Source of the DNA: Neurospora crassa OR74A | Taxonomy: Eukaryota; Ascomycota; Sordariomycetes; Sordariales; Sordariaceae | Length of the DNA: 64,000 nt | Reading direction: 5' to 3' | NCBI RefSeq assembly: GCF_000182925.2 | Contig: NC_026501.1 | Location: 4,009,917 to 4,073,916, forward strand | Part shown: positions 1 to 12,147 of the stretch, in pieces | Numbering within the stretch: position 1 is the stretch's first letter | How the letters are laid out: each line of letters opens with the position of its first letter | Notes under the pieces: model-generated | Databases searched by the model: none | The model's input: only the letters and a program-made list of their open reading frames with translations | Told to the model about the DNA's origin: nothing | Made by a program: the position numbers and the translations under genes

Positions 1-417
1 GGTGTAATAAAAGTCTAAGCTAGTATTAAGATTGGATATAGAGAAGCTAGGGGTTTTTATTTAATTTTAGAAAATAGGTTTTTCCTTGAAATATAAAAGA
101 AGTAGCACCATATACCTATATTTAATTCTATCGTTAGATATATATTTTCTTTTCTTCCTTTTTACTACTTATAATTAATGATTTATTACACCTATTAAAT
201 TAGTAGTACTAGCTACGCGTCCAATTTACATACCATAATATTAGAGTAATTATTATATGTAGCCCAACCTAGTCTCAAATACAATTATATACTAAAACTC
301 TATATACTATTTAAATACTCTAGCGTTATATCCTTATATTAATTATTAAGAGTTTTACTAAAGAATATTAAACTAGTGTTCGGGGCGGCATGCCGCGCTC
401 TTTTGTATGGGTGCAAG

Positions 418-525
418 GCTGGATTCTAGGTTGTTACGTACAGAGCTGGATTTTAGGTTAGTCCATATAGGGCTGAATTTTAAGTTACAGTTTACTAGTA
501 CCTCTATATAATTGGATTTTAGGTT
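418..525. repeat. Four imperfect direct repeats of about 15 bp
   Basis: The word GGCTGGATTCTAGGTT and close variants occur at about 418, 445, 471 and 511, spaced 25-40 bp apart. The variants differ mostly by G/A and C/T, as expected after RIP. Origin unknown; it may be an LTR or untranslated fragment. Confidence 0.5.
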
Positions 526-674
526 GGCTATTTCTTTCTTTTATTTACTTTAATGCTAGGGGGCTGCGCCCCTTGGGACCCCCCCTTAGAATTCTCTATA
601 TAAAAAGTATATAAAAGTGCAAAAAATAGCTATATGTAAATGTACTAAGGGTATAATTCGTACAGGTTTTTTTT

Positions 675-701
675 AGGTATTTTCACTAGGTGAAGATACC
701 T
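675..701. repeat. Near-perfect 27-bp palindrome
   Basis: The segment starts AGGTATTTTCACTAGG and its reverse complement matches it with only two mismatched pairs (one C/T-type, mirrored). It could be a relic of transposon termini or a chance hairpin. No matching partner was found at a distance that would define an element. Confidence 0.5.
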
Positions 702-1177
702 AGGTGAAAAGGACGTATAGGCTAATTTTTACCAGGTTACAACCTTGATATATAGGCATCTTAGTATTCTAATAAAAACGCTAATAAAAATCGTAATCTA
801 TATACTTCTATAGAATTTGTAAGCGTATAGCGGTGAATCTACTAATTTAATAACCTAAACAATTATGAATACCTTTATAATTAAAAAGGCTGGTTAACGT
901 ATAAATTTATATAACTATAACCCCCTTTAAATATTAGTCTAACTATAAATTTGAATTATCTATTAGTTATAGTAAAAGATTAATAATTACTAATATTAAT
1001 AAATTGTATAAAACGGTTAATAAATATTAATTTATTTACTTAATTTGGTTTATCCTTTTCTTATGACCGCTAATACTAATCTCCTAACCGCCCGCTATAG
1101 CTTCTCAACATTTAATTATATATACCTCCTCCTCCAACGCCTCCTAACTGTAATCCCTTACTTAATTAAATGGCACT

Positions 1178-1930
1178 AATACTGTAAGCTCAGATTCGAA
1201 GAGGGTAGTTTGGAAGAGGGCTTCGAGAATAAGGGATTCCTTTTCTTGAGGAAAGACGAAGAGGAAAAAATGATCTAATCTTTCCGGGTGAAAGAAGATA
1301 GTGGCCTTGTACGAAATCGGGGGCGTGGTTGACATGGGTGTATAGAGCGTTCAAAGACAAACAGAATGGTACTGGGTTTGTGTGCGTAGGTAGAAGAATG
1401 GTAGTAGTATTGCTTAGTAATGAGATAGCTATAAAAATTCTATTCCTCGAAGGAAACCTTCCTTCTTATGGACTTTCTGGACCTTCTGGCTGTTTAGTGA
1501 ACAGTTCGTCTGTTCAGTTGGATTCTTTGTCTTCTAAGGATTCTAAAGATAGTCTGTTCAGTACCGTACGGCTTAGAACGACTAAGAAATTTATTTTAGA
1601 AGTTGGAGGTTTTTTAAGGTTAAAAGAACAAAGGATTCCTTTGTTAATAAAGGTCCTTGTCTACCCTGTTTAAGCCACCACGGCAACCACGGCGCTAATG
1701 TAAGCTACCCCGGGCCGTACCGGTCACCCCCACACCCTTCTACAAGGGTTAGGGTTATATATAGTAGAATCTCAACTACGTTTATTTATTTAAATCAAAT
1801 TAAATAAATTCAACCAAAAATATAGAGTATATATATATAGTAAATATTACCTATATAATAATTCCTTATACTAGTATAGTATAATATCGACCTGTAAATG
1901 CGTTATATATATATATAATATTATATACTA
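1178..1930 (-). mobile_element. E1: LTR-like repeat, copy 1
   Basis: This block is homologous in reverse orientation to 57172-57922 (E2). Both share an AT-rich start of the type TATAATATTATATATATAT followed by TATAACG, then a segment with ACCCTAACCC, then a C/T-rich stretch around 'cctcgaaggaaacc...cttatggactttctgg', and an ending near 'accctcttcgaa'. It is visibly less mutated than its surroundings (many CA/TG retained). No coding potential is convincing: the 114-codon plus-strand frame at 1329-1673 has no family resemblance and is antisense to the element orientation used here. A solo LTR is the simplest reading. Boundaries are approximate because no clean target-site duplication was found. 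Confidence 0.5.
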
Positions 1931-2212
1931 TATAAAGTAAGTCTAATAGATAGTAATAAGGTATATTATATTCTCTTCATTAGAGATCTTAGTTTTATAA
2001 AAATTAATATATTCAAATTATTAACTTCTAGTGGGAAAGTTTCATTTATAATTCTAATATTTATAGAGCTTTGAACTAGAGATGGTATTGAGGATTTCAT
2101 CAGTATTAGCACTAGTAGTAGTATGGTATTTATTTATATACTATCACTTTATAATTACTAAATTAAATTGTTTTAAATATTTGAAATAAATTAATTAGCT
2201 ATTATATATATA

Positions 2213-2634
2213 TTAAGCCGAAGTATTCGAACTATAATTCTCTAAGTCGTTTACGAAATTAGCGAGGTCCGAGTCCGAATTTTTACTATAAGTATAATTA
2301 GTATGAATTTCACTAGTATTATAAGTATAGTTACAATTTTTATTATTCTTTAAGGTACGGTACCTAGTTTTATTAGTATTATAATAATTAATTGAATAAT
2401 AATTATAATTATTAATTCGGTTTTAGTTGTAATTACTATTATACCCACAATTACAATTCCGATTGTAGTTGTAATTGCGGTTGTAATTACAGTTACTGCC
2501 GCAATTATAATTATAATAGTATTTATAATTATAGGTATAATTAAGTACTTATTTGGGATTCTTATTAGGATAGCCCTATTGGTTATTGTAAGTAGTGTAT
2601 TTGAATTTTATAATAGTAGATAATATAGTTTTAA
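2213..2634 (-). pseudogene. Asn/Tyr-rich decayed reading frame, family unknown
   Basis: On the minus strand one frame runs for about 140 codons with only three internal stops (TAA/TAG, consistent with mutated CAA/CAG or TGG), ending at a TAA near 2213. The predicted peptide is dominated by Asn and Tyr with dispersed Cys, and ends in a less repetitive acidic stretch (DSDLANFVNDLENYSS). The upstream end is cut by insertion of Gypsy A1 at 2639. A low-complexity gag protein or a host gene relic are both possible; I do not recognise it. The Asn-rich frame on the far side of A1 (10224-10677) could belong to the same locus, but I could not show a continuous frame. Confidence 0.4.
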
Positions 2635-2638
2635 TTTT

Positions 2639-2978
2639 TATTAGGAGGCTAAGAGCTCGTACACAGAAGCACCTCAGCGGCTGCTACTCCCCTTCGTCGA
2701 CCGGAGCGTAAGATTATTAACAACAACGCCTATATCGGATCGGATTTACAGGAAGGATAATCCGGCACTACGCCGAGGCGCTAAACTAGTATAAAGCTCT
2801 ATAATACTTATTAATAGATAAATAAAATTTATATAAGTATAAAAAAAGCTTAACAGAGCGTAATTTATTATAGTTAATAACTATCAATATATTTTTAAAT
2901 TAACCCCTAACTTACCGTCCCCTACGTATAGTTACGACTGTAGTCACTTTAACCTACCTTTTGCCTACGTTCCTAATA
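2639..2978 (+). repeat. A1 5' LTR (340 bp)
   Basis: Aligns end to end with 9459-9798 and with 46004-46343. Its outer half keeps CA/TG-containing words (GTACACAGAAGCACCTCAGC) that are mutated in the 3' LTR, whereas its inner half is the more mutated of the pair. Confidence 0.92.
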
Positions 2979-2989
2979 AATTAATAACT

Positions 2990-4560
2990 CTTCCTCCGGA
3001 AATTAAACTAGTACTATTAAAATATATATATATAGTAGCCAATTTATTTCTCGTACTACCGAAATTACTCTTTATCCCTCTTATACTACTACCCCTATAA
3101 TTACTATAATTAAAATAATTTAACCTCCTCCGCCTTTATTATAATAATATTAGCTTACTATAGAATTTATTAAAGAAGATAATAATGAAAATTACCCCCC
3201 TACGCTGCCCTAAGCTCTTTATTTATACCCCTAAATTTCGGAAATTAATAAGTTTATACGTAAATAATAATTATTTAAATCCCGGTTCGCTATAATCAAA
3301 TTCCTCCTTAATTATCTTCCTTCGTATATATCCTAATAGGAATAACTTACTTTCGTAGGCCTCGCTAAATAAAATTTAGTAAGAAACTACCCCCCTATCC
3401 CTATTAAGTTCTATTATTAGAACTACCTCTTTTATAATTAAATTTATATTTCTATTATATTTCCTTTCATTACCCCTTTATTAATAATTATCGCTATTAC
3501 TATTCCCTTATTAACCGTAGCTATACTAGCCTATATTAAATACCGCCCTAAATATAATATTACTAAATTTACTAACGAAAATTTCTTATAATTATAGAAC
3601 TACCTCTATAATATTAATATATATTTTTAAAAATACCCCTATACTTCCCTCTTATTCGTTATTAATTATATTAAAGGTAATTTTAAAAATGTATAAATTA
3701 AATATATATTAATTCTCTATAATAAGCTTAAGTATAATATAATTCGTAATACGCCTACGTAGAGTAACTTCTATACTTTTTTAGAGATTGAATATAATGG
3801 TAATATTTAGGCTATTAAACGATCTGCTTTCAATAAGTTCGAATATATATAATAAAGCGCTTTAGAAATTATTTATAATTTTTATAACCGCTATTATATT
3901 AAAGAATTCAATTTATTCTATAATTAACCAGAATATACTTAGATTATTACTTAGGCTAACTAATTATACCCCCTTTTTAAATAAAGTATCTTCTCAATAG
4001 CTAATATTAATATAATAAACGAAGTAGTAGTATATGTAAAATAGTTAGAAAATTTAAAAAATATCGAATTATTTATATTATATTACTAAAACCAAATATT
4101 TTTAAAGTATATTCCGTTGTCTTCTTCGTCTTCGTACCTTCCTACTTCCTCTTCGAATATCCTTTTTCAATTATCCTATAATATTAACCCCCCTAATTTT
4201 CCCCATCACCCCCCTACCGCTTTCTAAATAAATTCTAATTTTATTTATTCCCTTTATCGCTAGAAACATTATATGTATAACCGGTATATTTAATTAAAAC
4301 TACCGAATACTTACTATAAATATAGTATAATAGGCTATTTTATAATAGTGTGCCCGAATTAAACTTATTACAATTATAATTAAATTAGCTATTTAGTATA
4401 GAATTGCCCTATCCCCGTAGGTACCCCCTTATATAGAGTAAATACTAAATTAATTATAGTTAGAGTAGTAATTGTAACTACTTAGGATAATATAAGTAGA
4501 TTATAATTATATTTAGAGACGAGGTTATTAATAAGGATTTATAGAAATTAGTAGAGTATA
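2990..4560 (+). pseudogene. A1 gag remnant
   Basis: Plus-strand frames broken by many stops, collinear with the equivalent part of A2 (38750-40430). The position immediately after the 5' LTR and before pol marks it as gag. I could not see an intact zinc knuckle; the right end is lost in the N gap at 4578. Confidence 0.6.
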
Positions 4561-4577
4561 TAAAGGTTATTAGATTT

Positions 4578-4677
4578 NNNNNNNNNNNNNNNNNNNNNNN
4601 NNNNNNNNNNNNNNNNNNNNNNNNNNNNNNNNNNNNNNNNNNNNNNNNNNNNNNNNNNNNNNNNNNNNNNNNNNNNN
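4578..4677. other. Assembly gap (100 N)
   Basis: Exactly 100 N inside A1, between gag and RNase H. The size is a placeholder: protease and most of reverse transcriptase, which must lie between the flanking domains, do not fit in 100 bp. Confidence 0.99.
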
Positions 4678-6480
4678 CCTAAGTAAATACGAATTTTATA
4701 TAAAGCGGGTATTATTTCTAGGATATATTATTTCTTCAAAAGGTATATCAATAGATTTAGAAAGGGTTATAGTAATCGTAGAATAGGAGGCTCTAATAAG
4801 CGTTTATAATATTTAGATCTTCCTAGGGTTTATAAAATTCTATTAATATTTTATAATATTATATTCTAAAGTAATTATACCTTTAATAGAACTACTAAAG
4901 GGGGATAAACGGAGGCTATTCGAATTTATAAAGGAAGCGGAAGAAACATTCGTAGAATTTAAAAAACTATTCTAAAAAGCCCTTATACTATACTATTTTA
5001 ACTTAATATTATAAATCCAAATAGAAACGGATATATTAGACTTTATAATTAGAGTGGTTTTTATATAATTATATAGCAATAAATAGCACCCGGTAGCTTT
5101 TTTTTAAAAGAAGAAGTCGCTAGAAGAAATTAAATATAAAGTTAGGGATAGAAAATTATTAATAATTATAAGAGTACTAAAAGTGTAAAAGTAATACCTA
5201 TTATATATAGATAAACTATTCTTAATAATTATAAATTACTTAAATTAATAATATTTTTAAAATAAGGAGCGGGTTAATGTGAAGTAGAATTAGTAAGTAT
5301 TAGAATTAGTAGTATATAATTTTAGGATTAAATATTGTCCGGGAAAATTAAATTTAGCGGATAGGCTATTAAAGAAATTATAGTTATAAAGGGGAGAATT
5401 AGAGATAGGGGGCGACTACCTATTAATAAAAGTTATTAAAGGGAGTAAAGAGAAGGGTTAAGCAATAAAAGAAAGTTGGGTATTAAAAACGTTAGTAAAA
5501 TAAGTAATTTTAATTAGAAAGGAAGTTTAAACAATAATAATAGAAGAGAGGGAATAGTAATAGGATATAAGCGAAATAGAAGAAGGTTGGGTATTAGAAG
5601 ACGAAGGGGTTGAATTGTAAGAAGAAAAATAGAATTCGTAGGAGGAGGACGAATTAAATAAGGGGGAAAGGAAGTAAAAGAAAATCAAAGGTAATAATGG
5701 AAGGGATAGAGTAGTAAGGAAGAAAATAAAATTCGTAAGTAAAGTTACTATTAAATTAGGGAAGGAGAATGAAAATATTATTATGAAAAAGATAGGCGGG
5801 TATATAGTAATAGCAAAGGTACGGAAGGATAAAGAGTAATTATTATTATTAGAATAATAATTATTAGAAATATAGAAGGAGGATTTACTTATTATTAAAG
5901 AAGTATAGAAGAATAGCGAAGGGAAGAGATGAGCGAAGAATTAAAAAATAGAAGAAAATAGAACGCTATAATATTAATATTAGGTTTATATCCTGGAACG
6001 TATACGGGCCGAATTATTCTACGCCTACTATAATATAGTAATAATTAAATACTTAAATTAAAGGAAGACGTTAAAATATATTAATTGATTCTATTACTAA
6101 CTTACTATTATAATTAACATTAAATTATATATTTACGAATATTTAGCGTATTAAAAGGCTAAACCGTATAATTACTAATTATATAAACTATTAAAGTCGC
6201 TACCTATCCCTACTATTCTCTAATAAAATATTTTATACAATTTTATTATTAAATTATTAAAAATATTTAACCCTATATTTAATTAGACTTACAATATAAN
6301 NNNNNNNNNNNNNNNNNNNNNNNNNNNNNNNNNNNNNNNNNNNNNNNNNNNNNNNNNNNNNNNNNNNNNNNNNNNNNNNNNNNNNNNNNNNNNNNNNNNA
6401 ACGAGAATTCGTAGGTTTTATAAAAGGATATAAATTACCTAGACCTTCTTGAAGAATATAAAGGTAGGGAAGTATAGTAG
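4678..6480 (+). pseudogene. A1 pol remnant: RNase H and integrase
   Basis: After the gap, plus-strand frames show a Gypsy RNase H signature at about 4940-5200 (ETFVEFKKLF, then ILYYF, IQIETD, HPVAFF), followed by a charged linker. Around 5990-6290 is the integrase N-terminal zinc-binding region, matching A2 at 41530-41870. A second 100-N gap (6300-6399) removes the integrase core. The segment after it (6400-6480) corresponds to the chromodomain end seen in A2. Stops replace expected Gln and Trp codons throughout, so the gene is dead. Confidence 0.75.
6300..6399. other. Assembly gap (100 N)
   Basis: Exactly 100 N inside the A1 integrase. A2 carries about 900 bp between the equivalent flanking words, so the true missing length is probably larger than 100 bp. 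Confidence 0.99.
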
Positions 6481-6574
6481 TAATATATTGGAGGCGGGCT
6501 AATTATTAAAATAATAAAGATTAACTAATTAAGGGAAGGAAAATAGTAATTTCTCGAATTTGGAGGTGCTTAAA

Positions 6575-6800
6575 TAGAAATATAAAATATAAATATAAAA
6601 TGCGAAGTAAAGATATAAAACGTAAATATAAAATATAAAGTAGAAATATAAAATATAAATGTAAAATATAAAGTAGAAATATAAAATATAGATATAAAAT
6701 ATAAAGTAGAGATATAAAATGTAAATGTAAGATGTAAAATAGAAATGTAAAATATAGATGTAAGATGTAGATATAAGATGTAAATATAAGATATAAATAA
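6575..6800. repeat. Hexamer-like tandem array in A1
   Basis: About 225 bp of short purine-rich units of the type AAATRTAAAATATA with interspersed AGTAGA. A RIP-mutated array of (AAATGC)-like hexamers would give this pattern. It creates a long antisense open frame (6529-6906, Tyr/Ile/Phe-rich) that is an artefact of the repeat. The corresponding array in A2 is at 42950-43300, so it belongs to the element. Confidence 0.75.
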
Positions 6801-7139
6801 AAGATGTAAGAAACGCTAAACGGGGCGATAAATAGAGGGAAGGTAGATTGGATTTATTATAGAAAATTAATAAGGCGCTAGGAAGAATATAACTTATATT
6901 TTCCATTATTACCCCTAGCGAAAAAATCCTCGGCAGCGCTTAATATTATTAATATAGGATTAGAACTTATAACTTTAAGAGAAGTATTCCCGCGTACTAC
7001 TATACCTATTAATATTATTAATAAATACTACTTTATACTATCTATTTCCCCTTCGCTAGTATTAATAAATTATTTAATTTTCTATTTATTACTTTGAACT
7101 ATTTATTTATATTATAATATTAAACGGTAGCGCTATAAC

Positions 7140-7575
7140 CGGAGGAGGGGGTAATATAGGTAAGAGAGTTTAGTATAGAGATATTTATAGGAAAGCCGTT
7201 ATTATTAATAATAGGATTGCTAATAAAGGCTACTAAATTGATATTAGTATTAGTATTGCTAATATTATAATAGTTAAATTTCGAATAGCCTTTATAATTA
7301 AAGTTCCTAATTTGGAATATATTAAATAACGTTATAAGGAGACTATTATTAATAAGGCGCGCCTATATTGCAACCTAAAATACTATTATAAATTAATATA
7401 ACTACTATAAGAAGGAGGTAAGTAAAGGGCTACTAATATTAGTAAAGCGTATAATTTTAACTACTATATTTTATATATTATTCTAAAGATTATAAATACT
7501 ATAGGAGATTTCGAATATATAGCGGTATAGCGATAGCGAATACTATATTTTTTCGTTGAACTTTGGAAGGAGAAG
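7140..7575 (+). pseudogene. A1 post-integrase reading frame, unknown product
   Basis: A plus-strand frame with few stops between the hexamer array and the poly-A run. Its translation contains LLIRRAYIAT and RYSDSEYYIFSLNFGRRRR-like ends. The same frame is present in A2 (43680-44070) with overlapping peptide sequence, which argues that it was coding in the ancestral element or is unusually conserved sequence. Standard Gypsy elements do not need a gene here. It has no resemblance I can name. Confidence 0.4.
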
Positions 7576-7580
7576 ACGTT

Positions 7581-7583
<3 letters not shown>

Positions 7584-7621
<38 letters not shown>
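7584..7621. repeat. Poly-A run in A1
   Basis: About 38 consecutive A. A2 has a similar run at the same relative place (44073-44115), so it is part of the element and not an insertion scar. Confidence 0.85.
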
Positions 7622-7623
<2 letters not shown>

Positions 7624-8885
7624 AGAAGAAATAATAAAGGGTATAAAGAAGATAGTATACCTTTAATCTAATAGGTATTCGTACTAATTAAATAGAGTAT
7701 TTCGTATAAATTTAAAATTAGAACACTAGCGAACGCTTAAATTGAAGTAATATTATATCCTAAGTAAATAAAGGGGTAAATATTATTAGAAGATGGGAAA
7801 GGAGTAGTTAATTAGAGGTTAGTAACGGGTATAAGGCAAAAGAAAGGAGAGGATAAAGTGAAAAGAAAGAAAAAGGAAAAGAAAAGTAAATATATTAATT
7901 AAGTTTATAAGGGAAATAGGGATTAATACGTAGATATATAGTAGAAATATATACGTTTGTAATAGGAGTTAATTTAAATAAGGAGGTAGCCGAGGTAATT
8001 ATAAAGTTAAGAGAGGGGGTAATAGATATAGTTACGAAAGTAAGGATAGGAAGAAGAAGAGAGGAGAGGTAAAGAGGGTAGGCGGAAGGGATATTATATA
8101 AATAAAGGAGGAAATCCTTATATAAATATAAATTAAAGTAAGCGAATATAAATTTAAACGGGCGAATATAAAATAATATAGGGTAGGAGGAATGTTCAAT
8201 AATTATATAAATAGTAGAAAGGGGTAAATAGAAGGATAAAATAAAGGTAATAGTTAGAAGGGGAAGGATAGGATAAGTAAATAATAACGGCGGCTATAAA
8301 AAGGTAAGAGAGAAGGGCGGAAAATAGGAAAATATATAATTCGGATTATAGTAAGGAGAGTAGGGGTAGTAATTAAGAATTATATTATTAGGACGAAGAG
8401 AATAATATAAAGAATAAAGTAAGGATAATAGGAAAGTAATTAGGAAGGAATAATATAAGTAAAGAAAATTTATAGAGGGAATAGTATATAGAATTATAAA
8501 AAGTAAAGGAAGGAAACGAAGGTCCTAAGGATAGAACTTATAGGGAGGGGGATTATATTTAAGTATTATAATAGGTTGTAGAAAGTACGAATAATAGAGA
8601 GTACTTTACGAGAGGAGTTTTAGGATTTAATTATATAAATATTCTATAATAAGTACGGATAATAGAGGGTGCCTTACGAGAGTATTAAGCTATACTATAA
8701 GTACAAATAATAGAGAGTATCCGGTAAAAGGAATTATAGAATATAATTATATTAATATTCTAAGGTATTTATTAATACTCTTAAGTTTAATATAATACTC
8801 TTTATTAAGTAAAATAATAATTATTACCTTGTACGCTTGCGGAATAATAGTTTTAGTAACGGTCGGGAACTTGGCTAACTTTTAG

Positions 8886-9335
8886 AATTTAATATTAGTT
8901 TTATATTTGTATTTAGAATTTATAAAAATAGATATTATAATACTAATATTCTAGTGGACGGAATGCTAGCTCTTTAAATTTAATGCCGGTTTTATATTTA
9001 TATTTAGAATTTATAAGAATAGATATTATAATATTAATATTCTAGCGGGTAGAACGCTAGTTCTTTAGATTTAATACCGGTTTTATATTTATATTTAGAA
9101 TTTATAAGAATAGATATTATAATATTAATATTCTAGCGGGCGGAATATTAATTCTTTAAATTTAATACTAGTTTTATGTTTGTATTTGGAGTTTATAGAA
9201 ATAGATATTATAATACTAATATTCTAATGGGCGGAACGCTAATTCTTTAAATTTAATACTAGTTTTATATTTATATTTAGAATTTATAAGAATAAATATT
9301 ATAATACCGATACTCTAGTGGGCGGTTTACCGGTA
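8886..9335. repeat. 91-bp minisatellite, five units, in A1 3' region
   Basis: The word AATTTAAT followed by RBYGGTTTTAT recurs at 8886, 8977, 9068, 9159 and 9250, exactly 91 bp apart. Each unit also contains 'gatattataatactaatattcta' and a variable CTAGYGGGCGG-like block. The corresponding region of A2 (45360-45790) has the same components with shorter units. It lies just upstream of the polypurine tract, so it would be in the 3' untranslated part of the element RNA. Confidence 0.88.
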
Positions 9336-9458
9336 GTAGAGCGGTTATAATCCGGAATATAGTATCGGCGGCCGTAGTAAGTAATACTTAATAATACTAT
9401 AGTATATTGGCGTTTATAATAAAAGTTCTAAAGATAGAACTTATAAGGGGGGGGGTTG

Positions 9459-9798
9459 TATTAGGAGGTTAAGAATTTATATATAGAAGTACTTTAGTAG
9501 CTACTACTCCCCTTCGTTGACCGGAGTATAGGATTATTAATAATAACGCCTATATCGGGTTAGGCTCGTAGGAAGAATAATTTAGTATTGTATTGGGGCG
9601 CTAAATTAGTACGAGGCTCTATAATACTCGTTAGCGGATAAATAGAGTTTATACGGGTATAAAAGAGGTTTAATAGAGTGTAATTTATTATAGTCGGTAA
9701 CTATTAATATATCTTTAAATTAACCCCTAATTTACCGTCCCCTACGTATGGTCACGACCGTAGTCACCTCAGCCTACCTTTCGCCTACGTTCCTAACA
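9459..9798 (+). repeat. A1 3' LTR (340 bp) with adjacent polypurine tract
   Basis: Same length as the 5' LTR and ends CCTAACA. A run of nine G just upstream (about 9447-9455) is the polypurine tract. Here the outer half is better preserved (GTATGGTCACGACCG...CACCTCAGCC) and the inner half more mutated, the mirror image of the 5' LTR. Confidence 0.92.
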
Positions 9799-11830
9799 TT
9801 TTATTTAATATTTTTAAGTTAATCTCTAATTCTACTAAAAGAAGAGGGGGTGCGAAGTATTATTTTAATATTAATGTTTATACTATTATAAATTTTCATT
9901 ATTGTACTATATTAATGATAATTAATTTTGGAAAGGATACTTATAATTTAGTCTAAGTAGAACTACTCCAAATATATATATTAATATAATATTCTCGTTC
10001 TTATAAATATCATATAATAATAGGTTACTTTTATTAAACTTTTTAGTCGTAGTTATTAAGTTGGAGGTCAATCTTTTAATTAAAGCTATATTCAAGTCGC
10101 TTAATGATTTACGAAAGTACTACTGTTTAGTAGAGTCTAATTAATAATATTATTATATATAAATAGCTTCTTATAGAAAAGTTAATTATATATAGATAAA
10201 TTGCTTTTTAATAGAATTAGAGTAATCATTTTTAAAAGAAGGTAATAAAATAGCTAATAAATATAGTAGTATTTGTATAGATAATGCTATTACTATTTTT
10301 AAGTATATTTATATTATTGGAGTTATTACTAAAAGGGTTAAAAGTTCTAATATTATTATATTTAAACTTAAGCTTATTAATAGAATTCCTATAAGTTTCG
10401 TAGGTAGTAAGAACGTAATAAGAATCATGAATATTAAAGTATTTAAAAGGAATACTTTGATTTTTATTTTTGTTATCTTTTCCATTACTATCGTTACTAT
10501 TATTACCTAGATTATTAGGAGCGGTTACAACTGGGTAAGTAATAGGGATATTAGGGGGACTATTTCTATCTTCAGGTTTACTAAAGACTATAGTAATTAT
10601 ATTAGCCTTATTAGCGATTAGAATTATTATTTCAATTTTCTTAGTCGAAAAGATGTTATTAATTTTGTTAAATGTATTTTAAGTAGTACGGTTTAAAGTA
10701 GCCTTACTAGCTTTGTCGCGAGATAAACTACTATATAAACGTTTCCTACGTATAAATTATAAATTCTTTTATATACTTTTTATCTATTATAACTTATTCT
10801 TCCATCATATAATACAGATTATTATTATAGTTATATATTTTATTTTAAATTTATAAAATTCCTAGTATTGAATTCATCTATATTAAGATATTTAGTAAAA
10901 TAAAGATTATTGCGGGAGCGCGTACGCAAGCGGGCTCAAGGGTCATTATTATATACAGTAGAATTATAGAGTATAGAAGTATATTTATAGGCTTTAGGGT
11001 TAATATATATATAGTGTAAAATTTTAACAAATTTGAAATTTCTATTATTAGTAAAATCTTGAGCTGAATATTAGAGAATGGTATTTTTATTATAGTAATA
11101 CCTACCGGGCGGAATAGTAAGATAATGAATAGTAGTAGGGTTAAGAAATTTATTAAATAAAGTATTAAGCAAATAATTTAATATTTCTTTACCTTTACTC
11201 TTATAGAGTAGTGTAGGGTTGCAAGCTTTATTAATAGTTAGTAAGGCAATTGCCCTTATAACCTTCTTATAATTAATTAAAATATCGGATTTAAATCTGG
11301 CTATAATAGTAGTAAATTTGTTTATACGCTTACCCTAAGTACGATCGTCCCTAGTATAATTATAAACTACCTATATATTTTATTTTTAAATTGCTTTATA
11401 TTTTGATAAACATCCTTAATTATAATATTAGTATTATTTAAACGCTTTTAGAGTTTCTTATTTAGAATATAGTTAGGGATGCTTCTATAGAAGCTATTAT
11501 TGTTATCGCAATTATCTTCGTATTTAGCAATTATTATATTGCAATTATTCTACTGTAAGGTATACTTCTAGGGAGAAATTCAATACGGCGTTAAATTCTC
11601 TAATAAGTCGATTATTAAAAATTATTATAATTTATTAAATAATAAAGCGCTAGTTACAAAAGAGATAACGTTACTAATAATACTTAGTTTAAATTAATTT
11701 ATAGTAGAATAGGGACTAATAGTATTTAATTAATTGGTTTAAATTCAAGTAATATTGCGAACCGGTATAAAATAATTATAAAATTAAAGTAAGGCTAAGT
11801 ATTAATTATTGTAATAATTAATATTATAAA
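9799..11830. other. Degraded non-assigned sequence between A1 and LINE B4
   Basis: Moderately RIP-affected, with more CA/TG left than the neighbouring transposons. It holds an Asn-rich minus-strand relic (10224-10677) and other short open minus-strand stretches up to about 11290. I could not assign it to a transposon family. Confidence 0.5.
10224..10677 (-). pseudogene. Asn-rich decayed reading frame, family unknown
   Basis: A single minus-strand frame is open for about 150 codons, between TAA codons at 10678 and about 10221. The upstream TAA interrupts a frame that continues as SLSRDKASKATLNRTT, so it is probably a mutated CAA. The predicted peptide has a Pro/Asn-rich segment (SPPNIPITYPVVTAPNN), a run rich in Asn/Ser/Lys, and an Asn/Ile-rich end. 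No motif identifies a family. Another minus-strand stretch around 11200-11290 (IRAIALLTINKACNP) may be an upstream part. Candidates are a Copia-type gag, a DNA transposon tail or a host gene relic. Confidence 0.4.
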
Positions 11831-11846
11831 TAAAGGGTATAAGTAG
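11831..11846. repeat. B4 LINE target-site duplication, left copy
   Basis: TAAAGGGTATAAGTAG, repeated exactly at 22965-22980. A 16-bp duplication at the two ends of a truncated LINE is the hallmark of target-primed reverse transcription. Confidence 0.88.
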
Positions 11847-12147
11847 GATCTTACGAACGATACTAATTGGGCTAACGTAAGGATTAGAAAGAGAATAAGG
11901 AAGGAAGCTATATTAGTTCTATAGGACGCGGCTACTAAAGATATTTTGGAGGTTGCGGGCGAAGGTCGTAGGTTCTAAACTAGTAGGAGAAGTAAGTCCC
12001 GGAGACGGATTAAGGGAGAAGACTTCTATATTAGAGGTTAAGTTGATCGGGCTAGGACAATAGCAACCGGAGGAAATTATTTTAGAGAAAGTTATAATAG
12101 GGGAGGAGGAGAAGAAAGAAAGAGACTAGGAAAGGGCGCTGTAGGGG

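Larger units (their letters stand above)
1..1177. other. AT-rich RIP-degraded sequence, no gene recognised
   Basis: Very AT-rich, depleted of CpA and TpG, with stops in all frames. I recognise no protein or RNA family here. It contains a cluster of short direct repeats (418-525) and a near-palindrome (675-701), listed separately. Confidence 0.6.
2639..9798 (+). mobile_element. A1: Gypsy-type LTR retrotransposon, complete but RIP-inactivated
   Basis: Two 340-bp LTRs (2639-2978 and 9459-9798) begin TATTAGG (mutated TGTTAGG) and end CCTAATA/CCTAACA, giving 7-bp terminal inverted repeats. A G-rich polypurine tract precedes the 3' LTR. Between them are remnants of gag, RNase H and integrase in plus orientation, then about 2.6 kb of non-pol sequence with a hexamer array, a poly-A run and a 91-bp minisatellite. 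Both flanks show TTTT (2635-2638 and 9799-9802), a possible 4-bp target duplication that is weak in this AT-rich setting. Two 100-N gaps lie inside. A second copy (A2) is at 38716-46343, so the domain assignment is supported twice. No frame is intact. Confidence 0.9.

Noticed and set aside
6529-6906. 125-codon Tyr/Phe/Ile-rich minus-strand frame resembling a membrane protein; similar frame at 42913-43125
   Set aside because: Produced by the hexamer-like tandem arrays in Gypsy A1 and A2; it moves with the repeat and has no other support.
8540-9340. CRISPR-like array because of regular repeats
   Set aside because: Units are contiguous 91-bp tandem repeats without unique spacers, inside a eukaryotic retrotransposon.
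10900-11830. Possible Copia integrase on the minus strand
   Set aside because: Some local resemblance, but no HHCC, DDE or GKGH-type motif could be seen, so the region was left unassigned.
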